Shown here: positions 63,553 through 64,000 of the stretch, in pieces
Layout of the letters: each line of letters starts with the position of its first letter
Numbering within the stretch: position 1 is the first letter of the stretch
Source of the DNA: Pseudomonas entomophila
Lineage (GTDB): Bacteria; Pseudomonadota; Gammaproteobacteria; Pseudomonadales; Pseudomonadaceae
Length of the DNA: 64,000 nt
Assembly: GCF_018417595.1 (NCBI RefSeq)
Contig: NZ_CP070982.1
Span: forward strand, 4,577,001 to 4,641,000
Direction: 5' to 3'
Notes under the pieces: generated by a model
Told to the model about the DNA's origin: nothing
The model's database searches: none
The model's input: only the letters and a program-made list of their open reading frames with translations
Translations under genes and position numbers: made by a program

Positions 63553-64000
63553 ATGACTACCAGCAGCACCTACGCCGAACCGGCTTCGGCGACCCCGGCC
63601 AACTCCCCGGCCCGGGTGGCCACCGCCAGCTTCATCGGCACCGCCATCGAATTCTACGATTTCTACGTCTACGCCACCGCCGCCGCCCTGGTGATCGGGC
63701 CGGTGTTCTTCCCGTCCGGCTCCGGCACCGCGCAGATGCTCGCGGCGTTTCTCACCTTTGGTATCGCCTTCCTCGCCCGGCCACTGGGGTCGGCACTGTT
63801 TGGCCACTTCGGCGACCGTATCGGGCGCAAGTCGACGCTGGTCGCCTCGTTGCTGCTGATGGGCGTGTCCACCACGCTGATCGGCGTGCTGCCGGGCTAT
63901 GACAGCATCGGCGTGTGGGCGCCGATCCTGCTTTGCCTGCTGCGCTTCGGCCAGGGCCTGGGGCTGGGCGGCGAATGGGGTGGCGCGGCGCTGCTGGCCA
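63553..64000 (+). CDS. MFS transporter, metabolite:H+ symporter (MHS) type, truncated by window edge
   Basis: The first 149 residues of a major facilitator protein, starting MTTSSTYAEPASATPANSP after AGGGA and cut by the end of the window. It has the MHS-family start of TM1 (IGTAIEFYDFYVYATAAALV), the loop 2-3 motif GHFGDRIGRKSTLV and TM4-5 RFGQGLGLGGEWGGA. Members take up organic acids such as alpha-ketoglutarate, shikimate, citrate or proline/betaine. The substrate cannot be told from this part. Confidence 0.88.
   Translation, partial: MTTSSTYAEPASATPANSPARVATASFIGTAIEFYDFYVYATAAALVIGPVFFPSGSGTAQMLAAFLTFGIAFLARPLGSALFGHFGDRIGRKSTLVASLLLMGVSTTLIGVLPGYDSIGVWAPILLCLLRFGQGLGLGGEWGGAALLA

Overview
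The window reads as the chromosomal backbone of a fluorescent pseudomonad, most likely of the Pseudomonas putida group. The evidence is high GC, gene order typical of Pseudomonas (rpsB-tsf-pyrH-frr-uppS-cdsA-dxr-rseP-bamA-skp-lpxD-fabZ-lpxA-lpxB-rnhB; xerD-dsbC-hom-thrC; rpsP-rimM-trmD-rplS), a 245-residue S2, paired REP-type repeats of the P. putida kind, and Pseudomonas-type small proteins. The species cannot be fixed from the sequence alone.

Region 1 (1-14.6 kb, minus strand) is one long cell-envelope and translation superoperon. It runs from ribosomal protein S2 and EF-Ts through UMP kinase and ribosome recycling factor to isoprenoid and phospholipid precursor enzymes (UppS, CdsA, Dxr), the RseP site-2 protease, outer-membrane assembly (BamA, Skp), lipid A synthesis (LpxD, FabZ, LpxA, LpxB) and RNase HII. 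Many junctions overlap or are separated by 1 nt (GTGA, TAATG, ATGA, TGACATG). Region 2 (14.9-19.7 kb, plus strand) holds map, glnD and dapC.

Region 3 (19.7-22.2 kb) is the least ordinary coding part. It contains three tandem paralogous astacin-like zinc metallopeptidases without signal peptides, each with an RNA hairpin overlapping its ribosome binding site or start codon. A CPA1-type Na+/H+ antiporter follows on the opposite strand. Region 4 (24-33.4 kb) has an ArsC/YffB-like protein, dapD, the csdA-csdE sulfur-transfer pair convergent with tcdA, a membrane GH17-GT2 beta-glucan enzyme, dapE, rlmA and a small conserved protein. With dapC, the window carries three steps (dapD, dapC, dapE) of the succinylase branch of lysine/DAP synthesis.

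Region 5 (33.5-43.6 kb) holds a cold-shock protein, plsB, two neighbouring proteins built on the YbaY/YscW fold, a DUF4197 protein, and an RND efflux pump (inner-membrane transporter plus lipoprotein adaptor, no outer-membrane channel) divergent from a TetR regulator. Region 6 (43.65-44.55 kb) is a gene-free 0.9-kb stretch with two different heptanucleotide tandem arrays inside a large imperfect inverted repeat. Region 7 (44.5-50.1 kb) has recJ, a YaeQ protein, a class III CoA-transferase, a periplasmic binding-like protein, a DUF3509-like protein and a degenerate receiver-domain protein.

Region 8 (50.2-64 kb) has thrC, hom, dsbC and xerD on the minus strand, a second cation/proton antiporter, a hotdog thioesterase, the rpsP-rimM-trmD-rplS operon and ffh. 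These are followed by a cytochrome c assembly-like membrane protein, a CorB/HlyC-type CBS protein and the start of an MHS-type transporter cut by the window edge. No tRNA or rRNA genes, insertion sequences, prophage or CRISPR array were seen.
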